From Microbacterium cremeum (GTDB lineage Bacteria; Actinomycetota; Actinomycetes; Actinomycetales; Microbacteriaceae), in NCBI RefSeq assembly GCF_015277855.1, contig NZ_CP063812.1:3472001-3536000 (forward strand): a stretch of 64,000 nucleotides of DNA, read 5' to 3'. The position numbers and the translations under genes were made by a program. Under the pieces are notes generated by a model. That model saw only the letters and a list, made by a program, of their open reading frames with translations. It was not told where the DNA came from and did not search any database. This document shows positions 34,347 through 44,059 of this stretch, in pieces. Numbering within the stretch: position 1 is the first letter of the stretch; every line of letters begins with the position of its first letter.

Positions 34347-35317
34347 CAGGCGGCGGACCTCGCCTGCGGCGCCGACACCGACTCGAGCACGCGCGCGATG
34401 ATGGTCTCGGCAGAGGTGCCCGCGAACTCGGCCTCGGGGTCGAGCACGATGCGGTGCGTCCACGCGGGACCGGCGAGCGCCTTGACGTCGTCGGGCAGCA
34501 CGAAGTGACGGCCCTGCGCGGCGGCGAACACCTTGGCGAGGCGGATCATGGCGAGCGAGCCGCGCACCGAGACGCCCAGGCGTGTCGCCGGGTCTTCACG
34601 CGTGGCCTCGGCGAGCTGCGCCGTGTAGCGCAGCACCGCCGGGTCGACGTGCACGCTCGCGGCGAGGTCGGCCATGTCGGCGACGGCACCCGTCGTGATG
34701 ATCGCCGGCAGGTGGGCGGACGGGTTGCGGTCGGCGGCGCCCGCGAGGATGCGCTCGGCGACCGCGAGGTCGGGGTAGCCGATCGACGTCTTCACCAGGA
34801 ACCGGTCCAGCTGCGCCTCGGGGAGTTTGTACGTGCCGGCCTGCTCGATCGGGTTCTGCGTGGCGATCACGAGGAAGGGCCGGCCGACCTCGTGCGTCAC
34901 GCCGTCGACGGTGACCCGCGACTCCTCCATGACCTCCAGCAGCGCGGACTGCGTCTTGGGCGACGCGCGGTTGATCTCGTCGGCGAGCACGATCGAGGCG
35001 AACACCGGTCCGCGGTGGAACTCGAAGCGGTGAGCCGCCTGGTCGTAGATCGTGACGCCGGTGACATCGGAAGGCAGCAGGTCGGGCGTGAACTGGATGC
35101 GGCTGCTCGTGCCCTGCACCGTCGCCGCGAGCGCCTTCGCGAGGCTGGTCTTGCCGGTTCCGGGGGCGTCCTCGAGGAGCACGTGGCCCTCGGCGAGCAT
35201 CGCCGAGAGCACGAGGCCGACCACCTCGCGCTTGCCCATGAGGGCCTGGTCGACGTTGTCGACCAGGCGCGCGAACGTGCCCTGGAACCAGGCTGCCTGC
35301 TCGGGGGTCATCGTCAT
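34346..35317 (-). CDS. MoxR-family AAA+ ATPase
   Basis: The 323-residue ATPase shows Walker A in EDAPGTGKTSLAKAL (about residues 50-64), Walker B in SIVLADEINRASPKTQSALLE, sensor 1 in VIATQNPIEQAGTYKLPEAQLDRF, and the arginine-containing RGSLAMIRLA lid region. MoxR proteins are chaperone-like ATPases that act with a vWA-type partner, here the adjacent DUF58 protein. The ATG at 35317 is preferred because GAGAGA lies 8-13 bases upstream; a GTG at 35353 would add 12 residues that lack family similarity. The gene follows the giant surface-protein gene after 54 bases. Confidence 0.93.
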   Translation of the reverse strand: MTMTPEQAAWFQGTFARLVDNVDQALMGKREVVGLVLSAMLAEGHVLLEDAPGTGKTSLAKALAATVQGTSSRIQFTPDLLPSDVTGVTIYDQAAHRFEFHRGPVFASIVLADEINRASPKTQSALLEVMEESRVTVDGVTHEVGRPFLVIATQNPIEQAGTYKLPEAQLDRFLVKTSIGYPDLAVAERILAGAADRNPSAHLPAIITTGAVADMADLAASVHVDPAVLRYTAQLAEATREDPATRLGVSVRGSLAMIRLAKVFAAAQGRHFVLPDDVKALAGPAWTHRIVLDPEAEFAGTSAETIIARVLESVSAPQARSAA

Positions 35318-35371
35318 GTCGCGGGTCTCTCGTTTCTGGGGAGGGGTGGGCACGGGAGGGGGATGCGGCCG

Positions 35372-38300
35372 CTACCAGGTGGCGCGCTCGCTCCACTCGG
35401 GATTGCCGCCGATGATCCGCACGTAGTGCGGGCCGGCGTAGCCGTTGTAGCAGTCGAGCTCGATGGACCCGTTCGACGGGATGTTCACCGGGTAGCCCGC
35501 GTTGTTGGCGAAGTAGCCGCCCACGTCGTGGCACTCGATGCGGTACGAGCCGCCGTTGAAGTTCGCGGTGTTGACCACGTACTTGTGGCAGCCGTTGCCG
35601 AGCGAGTTCGTCGAGCAGCCGGGGACGAACGAGCCCTTGGTCACCCAGACGCGCGGCTGCGGCCGGGGTGCGGTGGTCGCGGCATCGGACACCACGCGCG
35701 AGACCTGGCCCACGGAGTCGTAGGCGCGCACGTCGATCGTGTGGCGCTCGTCGTACCCGTTGCCGACGAGCCTGTTGCCGTTCATGGCGACGTTCTGCCA
35801 GCCGCCGCCGTCGATGCGGATCTGCATCTGCGTGATGGGGCGCCCGTTCTCGGCCGGCGCGCTCCAGCTGACGCGGACGCTCGTGCCCTCGCGCTGCGCG
35901 CTGACGCCGGGGTCGCGCACCGGGCCGTAGGGCCTGACGGTGTTCGACGGCGCCGACGCCGCCCCCGCTTCGCTGGCTCCCCCGACGTTCGACACCGCGC
36001 GCACGCGAGCGGTGTAGTCCGTGCCGTTCGCCAGTCCGCCGATCTGCCCGTTGCCCGGCAGCGCCTGCCACCCGGCGTTGTTCAGCGAGACCTGGTAGCT
36101 CACCTCCGACTGGTTCGCGCCATTGAGCGGACCCGGCTGGTAGCTGACCGTGACCATGCGATCGCCTTCCCGCAGAGTCACGTTGGTCGGCGCTCCGGGC
36201 GGCGTGAACGCGCGCTGCGGCGCGGAGTTCGGACTGAACTCGCCCCAGCCGGCCTTGTTCTGCGCGCGCACGCGGAACGTGTAGTCGGTGGTGGAGGTGT
36301 CCACGACGACCGCCTGGCTCGTCTGGCCCGCCGCCACCGGGATGGAGTTGACCAGGCTCGACCCGCGCAGCACGTCGAGCTGGTACCCCGAGATCGGGGC
36401 GCCGTTCTCTGCGGGCCTGGCCCACGAGACCTGGATCTGCGCCTGGGATCCCACCGGCTCGAGCCGGGAGGTGGTCGGCGCCGCAGGCGCGGCCGGAGGC
36501 CCGGCGGGGATCTCGCTGAGCGACCACGCGCTCCAGCTCGACGGCTCGGGCGCGCGGTTCACGGCCTGGACCCGCACCTGGTACGACGTGCCGTTCTCGA
36601 GCCCGTCCCACACGAGTGAGTTGCCGGTCACCAGGGTCTTCTGGCCGATGCCCGACGGCGGCGCCGGCGAGATCTCGAGATTGAACGACTCCACCGGCGA
36701 ACCGGGGGTGGGCGGGGTCTTCCACGTGACGGTGAGGCTGCGGTCGCCGAACACCAGCGTCGGAGGCTCCGGGGTGTCGGGGCGCGCATCCGGGCGCGCG
36801 GTCTCGGACGGCGCCGAGGGCTCGGACGGGCCGACGCGGTTCTCGGCGACCACCGTGAAGTTGTACTCGACGTTGTTGGTGAGGCCGTCGAGCGTGCAGG
36901 TCGTGGCGAGGCACACCTTCTCGTAGTTGCCCGCCGTCGACGACACCAGGTACCGCTCGATCTCGGCGCCGTTGTTGGCCGGCGGCGTCCACGCGAGCAC
37001 GACCGTGCGGTCCTGGACGCTCGAGACCGTCGGCGTGCCCGGCGCGTCGGGCTTGCCCTGCACGGTCAGGCGGATCCGGCCCTCGACCTCGCGGTCGGGG
37101 TCGCCCGTCGCATCCTGCACGCGATAGCGCACCACCATCGTCCCGAAGAACGAGTCGTCCGGGGTCACGCGCACCTCGCTGCCGGCGACGTCGACCGTAC
37201 CCCGACCGGTCTCGACCAGCGCGGTCGTGACCTTCAGCGGGGTCTCGGGGAACGGGTTCACGTCGTTCGCGAGCACGGGGACGGTCGTGACCTTGCCCTG
37301 GTGCGCCTCGGGCACGATGTCGTCGTTCGCCGTCGGCAGTTCGCGCGTCGAGGCGATGACGCGCACGTTGACGATCCCCTCGACGGGTTCGGTGGTGCCG
37401 TCGTCGATCCGGAGGCGGAGCGTTCCGGCCGTGCCCTTCCTGGTGTCGGCGGCAGCGCTGACGCGCAGATCCTGCCCGTCCACCGACGCGGACATCCCGG
37501 CGGGCGACCCTCCGACGATCTCGTAGCGCATGCCATCCAGGTCTTCGACGTCGGGATCGGTCGTGAGGCCGAGCAGGTCCAGCGTCACCGGGTCCTCCCC
37601 GGGCGCGACATCCACCTGACCGGTCACGAACGACGGCTGCTGGTTCTCGGGCGGAAGCACTGTGATGGGCAGCACGAGCGTCGCCTTGCGGCCCTTCGGG
37701 TCGTCGGGGCCGGTGCCGTCGGTGACCTCGAAGGTGATCGCATCCGGACCGAAATAGCCGGTGGCCGACGTGTACAGCAGCGTCGTCTGGTCTTTCACGA
37801 GCGATGAGCCGTCGTGGTGGGCGGCCGTCACCTTGGCGGCCTCGGTGATGACGACCGTGCCGCCGCCGGCCGCACGCACGTGCTTGGCCAGCGGGATCTC
37901 GACGGTCTCGCCGCTGGCGACCTCGATCGGCGCCGTCGTCACGACCGTCGGCGGCAGCGATGCGAGCGAGGGGACGTGGATGAACGCGGATGCCTTGTTG
38001 CCGTCGCGGTCGGTGACGGTGTAGGTGACGAGACGGTTCTCGTCGCCGAGGGTGACGCGGACCCTGCCGTCGGCGAGCACGCGGGCCGTGGACTCGCTCA
38101 CGGCGACGTCGAGGTCCTCGATGGTGCCGTCGGGGTCTTCGTCGTTGGCGAGCACCTCGATGTCGGCGGTCCCCTCCTCGACGTCCTGCGCGCGCACGTA
38201 GTCGTCGCGGGCGATGGGCCGCTGCAGCGGGACGTCTTCGGCGACGGTGATCTGCAGCACCGCCTTGGCCTCCGCCCCGCGGGCGTCGCGGATCGTGTAC

Positions 38301-41300
38301 TGCAGCGATGTCTCGACCGGCTCGCCCGGAGAGGAGACGATGACGCGGTTCCCGTCCACCTTGGCCGAGAGGCCCGGCACATCGGGGAGGATCAGGCCGT
38401 CTCGGACCAGGCCGAACTCGTCGCCGTCCGGGTCGGAGTCGTTCGCGAGCACCGGCACGGCCACCCGCCGGTCGGGGCGCATGACGACGGCGTCCTTGAC
38501 CGCGTACGGCGCCTGGTTGACGCTCTCGGGCGGCGCGATGCCGATGCGGATCGATGCAGTGGCCTCGGCGCCGAGCCGGTCCCGCACGCGGTACCGGAAC
38601 GTGTCGACGCCTGCCGTGTCGTCGAAGGCCTCGTACTCCAGGTAGTTCGAGCCGGTCTCGGCGATGCGGCCCTTCTCGGGGGCCGATGCGAGGCCGACCA
38701 GGCTCACCGAGTCGCCGTCGGCGTCGATGCCATCCAGCGGCACCGGGATCCGCACGCGGCTGCCCGCGAGCACGCGCGAGGTGAGGTCGCGGGGCCGCGG
38801 GGCGGCGTTGTTCTCGGGATTGACCGGGAGGACCTGGATCGTGATGTACCCGGCATCCTTCTGCCCGGTGCTGTCGACGACCTCGTACGTGGCGTACACG
38901 GTGCCCGGCTCGTCCGACGCGCGGAAGCGCACGGCGTCCTGCGAGACGAACATCTCGCCCTTGTCGCGCGTGATGAGCGGGGGCACGAGGTCGGGCGCGA
39001 CGTGGATGACGTCGTTGTTCGGGTGGTAGTCGTTCTCGAGCACGGGGATCGTCACGACGTCGCCCGCCCGTACGACCACCTGGTCGTCGTTCGCGACCGG
39101 CGGCCGCAGCTGCGACGGGGCGGGGATCGGGATGACGATCACGTCGCCCTCGGCGGACTGCGCGCCGTTCGAGATGCGGTACGAGATGCGCACCTGCTCC
39201 GACAGTGCGGCCTGGTCGCTGATGCGCAGCGTCTCATGGCCCAGCACGGCCACCGCGATGCCCGAGTTCGGCTCGACCGTCACGGACTGCACGACGAGGA
39301 TGCCGCCCGAGGGGTCGGAGTCGTTCGACAGCACGTTCACGAGCACCTCGCCGCCCGCGGGCAGCAGGGCGACATCGCGCACGGCCACCGGCGGCAGGTT
39401 GGTCTCGCCCTCCGACAGGACGTCGATCCGCACGAGACCCGGCACGCCGCCGGTGCCCGCCGCCACGAGGTACTGCACGTAGTACGTCCCGGGAGTGGCA
39501 GAGGTGAACGTGAACGTCTTGTTCGGGTAGTCGGGCACCACCTCGGCACCGGTCACCTCGTCGACGCGCGCCAGCCGCAGCGGCTCACGACCGGCTCCGA
39601 CGTCGTTCGCGAGCGGCGCGACGGTCGCCGTCTGGCCGACCCGCACCGCGACGTAGTCGGCGTTGGTCACCGGCTCGATCGAGCCCACCGGACGCACGTC
39701 GAACCTGACGGTGCCCACCGCCATGTCGGTGCCGTCCGACACCGTGATCGCGACGTCCTTGCGGCCCTGCGTGCCGCCCACCGCACGGTACGTGATGCGC
39801 CCGTCGGAGGTGAAGTCGGCCTCGTCGCCCTCGGCGGGGGTGACCGAGGCGAGGAAGACGTCGTCGCCGTCGGGGTCGATCCAGTCCGGCAGCACGTTGT
39901 AGGTCACGGTGCCGCCGGACTCCACGGCGATCGTCGTGACGCGCTTCTGCGTGGGGGCGTCGTTGACGTCCCAGGGGCGTACGACGAGCGAGACCGACGC
40001 GGTGTCGGTGCCGCCGCGGCCGTCCGAGATCTCGTACGAGAAGGATCCCGCGCCGCTCGCGTCCTCGGGCACCGCGATCTGCAGACCGCGGCCGTTGTCG
40101 ATCGACTGGATCTCGCCGATGGACGGCCCGCCGTCGAGCACGCGCGAGGTGAGCACGTCGCCGTCGGGGTCGCTGTCGTTGTCGAGCACCGGCAGGATCG
40201 TGGTGCGGCCGGGCCGCACGCCCAGGTCGTCGTCGGTGGCGATCGGAGGCGTGTTGACCTCGGAGCGCTCCGGGAGGGTCGTCTCGACCGTCTCCTCGGT
40301 GGTCTCCTCGTCTTCCTCGGTCTCGCCCTCGGGCGGCGTGATCTCGTCCCAGTTGTCGACGCGCTGCATGCTCTCGGCAGCCATCCACGTCGCGCCGCCG
40401 ACGATGTCGTTGAGCACGATGACGTCGCGGTTCACGCGGAACTGCAGCACCGACGTCGGCTCCACGCCCTCGATGTCGCTCGTGAGGTCGTCGTCGTCGC
40501 CGGGGCAGTCGCGCACGAACCGCGCGGAGGCGCTCCAGGCACCGTAGGCGCAGCCTTCGAGCCAGACCGGGGCGGCGGGCGCACCGTCGGGGCCGGCTTC
40601 GACCACGGTCGGATCGGACCCGTCGAACGGCACGCGCACGAGTGCGGCAGCCGTCGACAGCGTCGCCGCGTCGGAGTCCGCGCCGGGCTGCTGCAGCACG
40701 GCGCTCCGGGCGCCTTCGACCACGACCGCCCTGCCGTCGGCGTAGACGGTTCCCGTCGACGCGTCGAGCACGACGGGACGATGGCCCACCGCCGAGATCG
40801 ACACCTCGGCGTCCTTCGGGAGGTCGGACAGAGCCGTCCGCTGCGGCTCGGAGGGGGTCCCGTCCTCCTGGAGCGTCAGGGTGACGACTTCGCGGCTCTC
40901 GAGCGAGACGGCGTGGACGCGGCCGTCCACGCCGACCGCGGCATCCGCCCCCTTGCCGACGTTGACGGCCGGGTCGGTGCCCTCGATCTGGAACGACCCC
41001 ATCGCGGCCGCGCCGACGACCCACAGGTCGCCCGAGGCGCGGTCGAGGATCGACACCGTCGACCCGCCGAGGGTCACCTTCGCGCCGGCCGGGACGTTCG
41101 CCGCCTCGGCGAGCGCGACCATGGCCGGGTCGACGACGGTGACGCTCGAGGACCCCTCGTCCACGACGAGGACCGTGCCGCCGGACTGCAGGATGTCGTA
41201 CTCGTCGCCCGTGGTGCGCAGGCCGCCGTCGAGCACCTTCGACTCGTGGTTGAAGTGGCCCACGAGCAGGCTCGACTGCTTCGTCACCCACACCCCGCCG

Positions 41301-41437
41301 TCGTGCAGGTCGACCTCGGTCGTCGGGAGCCCCTGATACACGAAGGCCATCGTCGTGAGAGTCACCGCGGCTGCGGTCACCGCGCCGGCCGACGCGAGCG
41401 TGCGCGGGCGCGACCGGAGCCAGGTGAACGACCTCAT
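35372..41437 (-). CDS. Giant surface protein with propeller-like, Ig-like and FN3 repeats
   Basis: The 2021-residue protein has a signal-anchor helix (about residues 15-36) and a region of about 320 residues with beta-propeller-like blades. An acidic Glu/Thr linker lies near 365-385. About ten Ig/cadherin-like repeats follow to about residue 1450, with the calcium-type motif VLANDSDPDGD in several. Five FN3 domains (about 1460-1915) come next. The last 90 residues are distinctive, with four cysteines (PGC, NGCH, IECHDVGGYFANNAG, LDCYNGYAG). The length suits a fibre reaching beyond the wall. The ATG at 41437 is preceded by GAGGAGG. As first gene of the operon, its product is the likely client of the MoxR/DUF58/TgpA-like proteins and of the phospho-signalling genes; that role is inferred. 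Confidence 0.9.
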   Translation of the reverse strand: MRSFTWLRSRPRTLASAGAVTAAAVTLTTMAFVYQGLPTTEVDLHDGGVWVTKQSSLLVGHFNHESKVLDGGLRTTGDEYDILQSGGTVLVVDEGSSSVTVVDPAMVALAEAANVPAGAKVTLGGSTVSILDRASGDLWVVGAAAMGSFQIEGTDPAVNVGKGADAAVGVDGRVHAVSLESREVVTLTLQEDGTPSEPQRTALSDLPKDAEVSISAVGHRPVVLDASTGTVYADGRAVVVEGARSAVLQQPGADSDAATLSTAAALVRVPFDGSDPTVVEAGPDGAPAAPVWLEGCAYGAWSASARFVRDCPGDDDDLTSDIEGVEPTSVLQFRVNRDVIVLNDIVGGATWMAAESMQRVDNWDEITPPEGETEEDEETTEETVETTLPERSEVNTPPIATDDDLGVRPGRTTILPVLDNDSDPDGDVLTSRVLDGGPSIGEIQSIDNGRGLQIAVPEDASGAGSFSYEISDGRGGTDTASVSLVVRPWDVNDAPTQKRVTTIAVESGGTVTYNVLPDWIDPDGDDVFLASVTPAEGDEADFTSDGRITYRAVGGTQGRKDVAITVSDGTDMAVGTVRFDVRPVGSIEPVTNADYVAVRVGQTATVAPLANDVGAGREPLRLARVDEVTGAEVVPDYPNKTFTFTSATPGTYYVQYLVAAGTGGVPGLVRIDVLSEGETNLPPVAVRDVALLPAGGEVLVNVLSNDSDPSGGILVVQSVTVEPNSGIAVAVLGHETLRISDQAALSEQVRISYRISNGAQSAEGDVIVIPIPAPSQLRPPVANDDQVVVRAGDVVTIPVLENDYHPNNDVIHVAPDLVPPLITRDKGEMFVSQDAVRFRASDEPGTVYATYEVVDSTGQKDAGYITIQVLPVNPENNAAPRPRDLTSRVLAGSRVRIPVPLDGIDADGDSVSLVGLASAPEKGRIAETGSNYLEYEAFDDTAGVDTFRYRVRDRLGAEATASIRIGIAPPESVNQAPYAVKDAVVMRPDRRVAVPVLANDSDPDGDEFGLVRDGLILPDVPGLSAKVDGNRVIVSSPGEPVETSLQYTIRDARGAEAKAVLQITVAEDVPLQRPIARDDYVRAQDVEEGTADIEVLANDEDPDGTIEDLDVAVSESTARVLADGRVRVTLGDENRLVTYTVTDRDGNKASAFIHVPSLASLPPTVVTTAPIEVASGETVEIPLAKHVRAAGGGTVVITEAAKVTAAHHDGSSLVKDQTTLLYTSATGYFGPDAITFEVTDGTGPDDPKGRKATLVLPITVLPPENQQPSFVTGQVDVAPGEDPVTLDLLGLTTDPDVEDLDGMRYEIVGGSPAGMSASVDGQDLRVSAAADTRKGTAGTLRLRIDDGTTEPVEGIVNVRVIASTRELPTANDDIVPEAHQGKVTTVPVLANDVNPFPETPLKVTTALVETGRGTVDVAGSEVRVTPDDSFFGTMVVRYRVQDATGDPDREVEGRIRLTVQGKPDAPGTPTVSSVQDRTVVLAWTPPANNGAEIERYLVSSTAGNYEKVCLATTCTLDGLTNNVEYNFTVVAENRVGPSEPSAPSETARPDARPDTPEPPTLVFGDRSLTVTWKTPPTPGSPVESFNLEISPAPPSGIGQKTLVTGNSLVWDGLENGTSYQVRVQAVNRAPEPSSWSAWSLSEIPAGPPAAPAAPTTSRLEPVGSQAQIQVSWARPAENGAPISGYQLDVLRGSSLVNSIPVAAGQTSQAVVVDTSTTDYTFRVRAQNKAGWGEFSPNSAPQRAFTPPGAPTNVTLREGDRMVTVSYQPGPLNGANQSEVSYQVSLNNAGWQALPGNGQIGGLANGTDYTARVRAVSNVGGASEAGAASAPSNTVRPYGPVRDPGVSAQREGTSVRVSWSAPAENGRPITQMQIRIDGGGWQNVAMNGNRLVGNGYDERHTIDVRAYDSVGQVSRVVSDAATTAPRPQPRVWVTKGSFVPGCSTNSLGNGCHKYVVNTANFNGGSYRIECHDVGGYFANNAGYPVNIPSNGSIELDCYNGYAGPHYVRIIGGNPEWSERATW

Positions 41438-41595
41438 GCGAGTTGGGCCTCCTCTGGGCGTCATCGTGCGGTGCGACGGAGCACCTGGCCGAAGGCCGGG
41501 TGCTCGCAAGAGAGGGGGGTAGTGACAGCCTAACCCGGAGTCCCGCGGCGAACGGTCCACTCCCCTCGACGAGGCTAGTGCGTGCACGCCGCACG

Positions 41596-41617
41596 CCCCA
41601 TGGGGACAATCCCCCAT
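41596..41617. promoter_or_regulatory. Overlapping palindromes upstream of surface-protein operon
   Basis: CCCCATGGGG (41596-41605) overlaps ATGGGG-ACAATC-CCCCAT (41600-41617). They lie 160-180 bases before the ATG of the giant gene and about 20 bases after the UvrA-like stop. This could be an operator for the operon or a weak terminator. Confidence 0.4.
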
Positions 41618-41638
41618 CGGGCGCGCGGGGCCGAGGGG

Positions 41639-43990
41639 TCAGCCGCCGACGTACTCGCGCAGATGCTTCGCGGTGAGCGAGTCGCCGTTCGCCACGAGGT
41701 CGGCGGGCGTGCCCTGGAACACGATCTCGCCACCGTCGTGACCGGCGCCGGGCCCGAGGTCGATGATGCGATCGGCGTGCGCCATCACGGCCTGGTGATG
41801 CTCGATGACGATGACGCTGTTGCCCGCGTCGACGAGGCGGTCCAGCATCCCGAGCAGGTTGTCGACGTCGGCGAGGTGCAGGCCGGTCGTCGGCTCGTCG
41901 AGCACGTAGATCGCGCCCTTCTTCGCCATCGAGATGGCGAGCTTCAACCGCTGGCGCTCACCCCCCGACAGCGTGTTCAGCGCCTGGCCGAGCGTGAGAT
42001 AGCCGAGTCCGACGTCCATCATGCGGCTGAGCGTCGTGTGGGCCGGTCCTTTGGTGAAGAAGACGGATGCCTCGGCCGCCGTCATCGCGAGCACCTCGGC
42101 GATGTTCTTGCCGTCGAGGAGGTACTCGAGCACCTCGTCCGAGAACCCGCTGCCGTCGCACACCTCGCACAGCGTCTCGACGGTCTGCGTGAACCCGAGG
42201 TTCGTGATGATCACTCCGAGGCCGCGGCACGCGACGCACGCGCCCTCGGAGTTCGCGCTGAACAGCGCCGGCTTGACGCCGTTCGCCTTCGCGAACGCGG
42301 CGCGGATGGTGTCGAGCAGGCCCGTGTAGGTCGCGGGGCTGCTGCGGCGGTTGCCCTTGATCGGCGACTGGTCGACGACGACGACGTCGTCGAACGCGGG
42401 CACGTTGCCGTGGATGAGCGAGGACTTGCCCGACCCCGCGACGCCCGTCACGACGGTGAGGATGCCGAGCGGGATGTCGATGTCGACGTCCTTGAGGTTG
42501 TGCTGGTTCGCACCGCGGATCTCGAGGACGCCCTTCGGGTCGCGCGTCGCCGGCTTCAGCCGGGCGCGGTCGTCGAGGTGGCGGCCCGTGATCGTGCCCG
42601 AGGCGCGGAGCCCCGCGACATCGCCCTCGTACTGCACCTCGCCCCCGGCGCGGCCGGCCCCGGGACCGAGGTCGACGATGTGGTCGGCGATCTCGATCAC
42701 CTCGGGCTTGTGCTCGACCACGAGCACGGTGTTGCCCTTGTCGCGCAGCTGGCGCAGCAGGTCGTTCATGCGCGCGATGTCGTGCGGGTGCAGACCCGCG
42801 GTGGGCTCGTCGAACACGTACGTGATGTCGGTGAGCGCCGAGCCGAGGTGGCGGATCATCTTGGTGCGCTGCGCCTCGCCTCCCGACAGCGTGCCCGACG
42901 AGCGGTCCAGCGACAGGTAGCCGAGTCCGACCTCCACGAACGACGCGATCGTCTGCCGCAGGCCCGCCATGAGCGGGGCCACCTCGGGCTCGTCGATCGT
43001 GGCGAGCCAGTCCGCGAGATCCGAGATCTGCATGGCCGCCGCATCCGCGATGCTGATCCCCCGGATCTTGGACGACCGGGCGCCCTCGTTCAGGCGCGAG
43101 CCGCCGCAGTCGGGGCATGCCGTGAACTTCACCGCGCGATCGACGAACGCCCGGATGTGCGGCTGCAGCGAATCGCGGTCCTTCTGCAGCATCGACTTCG
43201 TGATCTTGGGCACGAGACCCTCGTAGGTCATGTTGATGCCCGACATCTTGACCTTCGTCGGCTCCTTGTAGAGGAAGTCGGCGAGCTCCTGCTCGGAGTA
43301 GTCCTGGATGGGCTTGCGCGGGTCGACGAAGCCGGACTCGGTGAACCCCTTCACCATCCAGCCGTCGACGTTGTAGCCGGGGATGGTGAGCGCGCCCTCG
43401 GCGAGCGACTTGGTCTTGTCGTACAGCTCGTCGAGGTCGATCTCGCTCGCCTCGCCGAGTCCTTCGCATCGCGGGCACATGCCGCCCGTGATCTCGAAGC
43501 TGCGCCGCTCCTCGACCTTCCTGCCGCCCTTCTCGACGGTCATGGCGCCGGCGCCCGACACCGAGGGGATGTTGAACGAGAAGGCCTGCGGCGACCCGAC
43601 ATGCGGCTGCCCGAGCCGGCTGAACAGCATCCGCAGCATCGCATGCGCGTCGGTCGCCGTCCCCACGGTCGACCGCGCGTTGGACCCCATGCGCTCCTGG
43701 TCGACGATGATCGCGGGGCTGACGTTCTCGAGCCCGTCGACCTCGGGGCGGCTCAGCTGCCCCATGAACTGCTGCACGAACGTCGGGTAGGTCTCGTTGA
43801 TGAGGCGCTGCGACTCGTTGGCGATGGTGCCGAACACGAGCGACGACTTGCCTGAGCCGCTGACCCCGGTGAACACGGTCAGCCGGCGCTTGGGGATCTC
43901 TACCGAGACGTTCTTGAGGTTGTTCTCACGGGCTCCGATCACACGGATGACCTCGTGCGAGTCGGCGATGTGCGGGTGGGTGTCAGGCAT
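41639..43990 (-). CDS. UvrA-like ABC ATPase (UvrA2/drug-resistance type)
   Basis: The 783-residue protein has two UvrA-type ABC modules. Walker A motifs are TGVSGSGKSSLVF and TGVAGSGKSSLIH; signature motifs are LSGGEAQRTKM and LSGGERQRLKLA; Walker B motifs are VFDEPTAGLH and VLDEPTTGLH. Zinc-finger CxxC pairs occur at CPRCEGLG, CPDCGGSR, CVACRGLG and CEVCDGSG. It is about 170 residues shorter than housekeeping UvrA and shows no room for the UvrB-interaction domain. This fits the UvrA2 group found with resistance to DNA-binding drugs. The ATG at 43990 has no ribosome site but has CAGACT seven bases upstream, a leaderless pattern. An ATG at 44020 with AGGAAG upstream is the alternative start. 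Confidence 0.9.
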   Translation of the reverse strand: MPDTHPHIADSHEVIRVIGARENNLKNVSVEIPKRRLTVFTGVSGSGKSSLVFGTIANESQRLINETYPTFVQQFMGQLSRPEVDGLENVSPAIIVDQERMGSNARSTVGTATDAHAMLRMLFSRLGQPHVGSPQAFSFNIPSVSGAGAMTVEKGGRKVEERRSFEITGGMCPRCEGLGEASEIDLDELYDKTKSLAEGALTIPGYNVDGWMVKGFTESGFVDPRKPIQDYSEQELADFLYKEPTKVKMSGINMTYEGLVPKITKSMLQKDRDSLQPHIRAFVDRAVKFTACPDCGGSRLNEGARSSKIRGISIADAAAMQISDLADWLATIDEPEVAPLMAGLRQTIASFVEVGLGYLSLDRSSGTLSGGEAQRTKMIRHLGSALTDITYVFDEPTAGLHPHDIARMNDLLRQLRDKGNTVLVVEHKPEVIEIADHIVDLGPGAGRAGGEVQYEGDVAGLRASGTITGRHLDDRARLKPATRDPKGVLEIRGANQHNLKDVDIDIPLGILTVVTGVAGSGKSSLIHGNVPAFDDVVVVDQSPIKGNRRSSPATYTGLLDTIRAAFAKANGVKPALFSANSEGACVACRGLGVIITNLGFTQTVETLCEVCDGSGFSDEVLEYLLDGKNIAEVLAMTAAEASVFFTKGPAHTTLSRMMDVGLGYLTLGQALNTLSGGERQRLKLAISMAKKGAIYVLDEPTTGLHLADVDNLLGMLDRLVDAGNSVIVIEHHQAVMAHADRIIDLGPGAGHDGGEIVFQGTPADLVANGDSLTAKHLREYVGG

Positions 43991-44059
43991 GGCGACAAGT
44001 CTGCCGGTCGACGCGGACATCCCGCTTCCTGAATCCTGCTCGATGCGCTGGTGCCGCCC

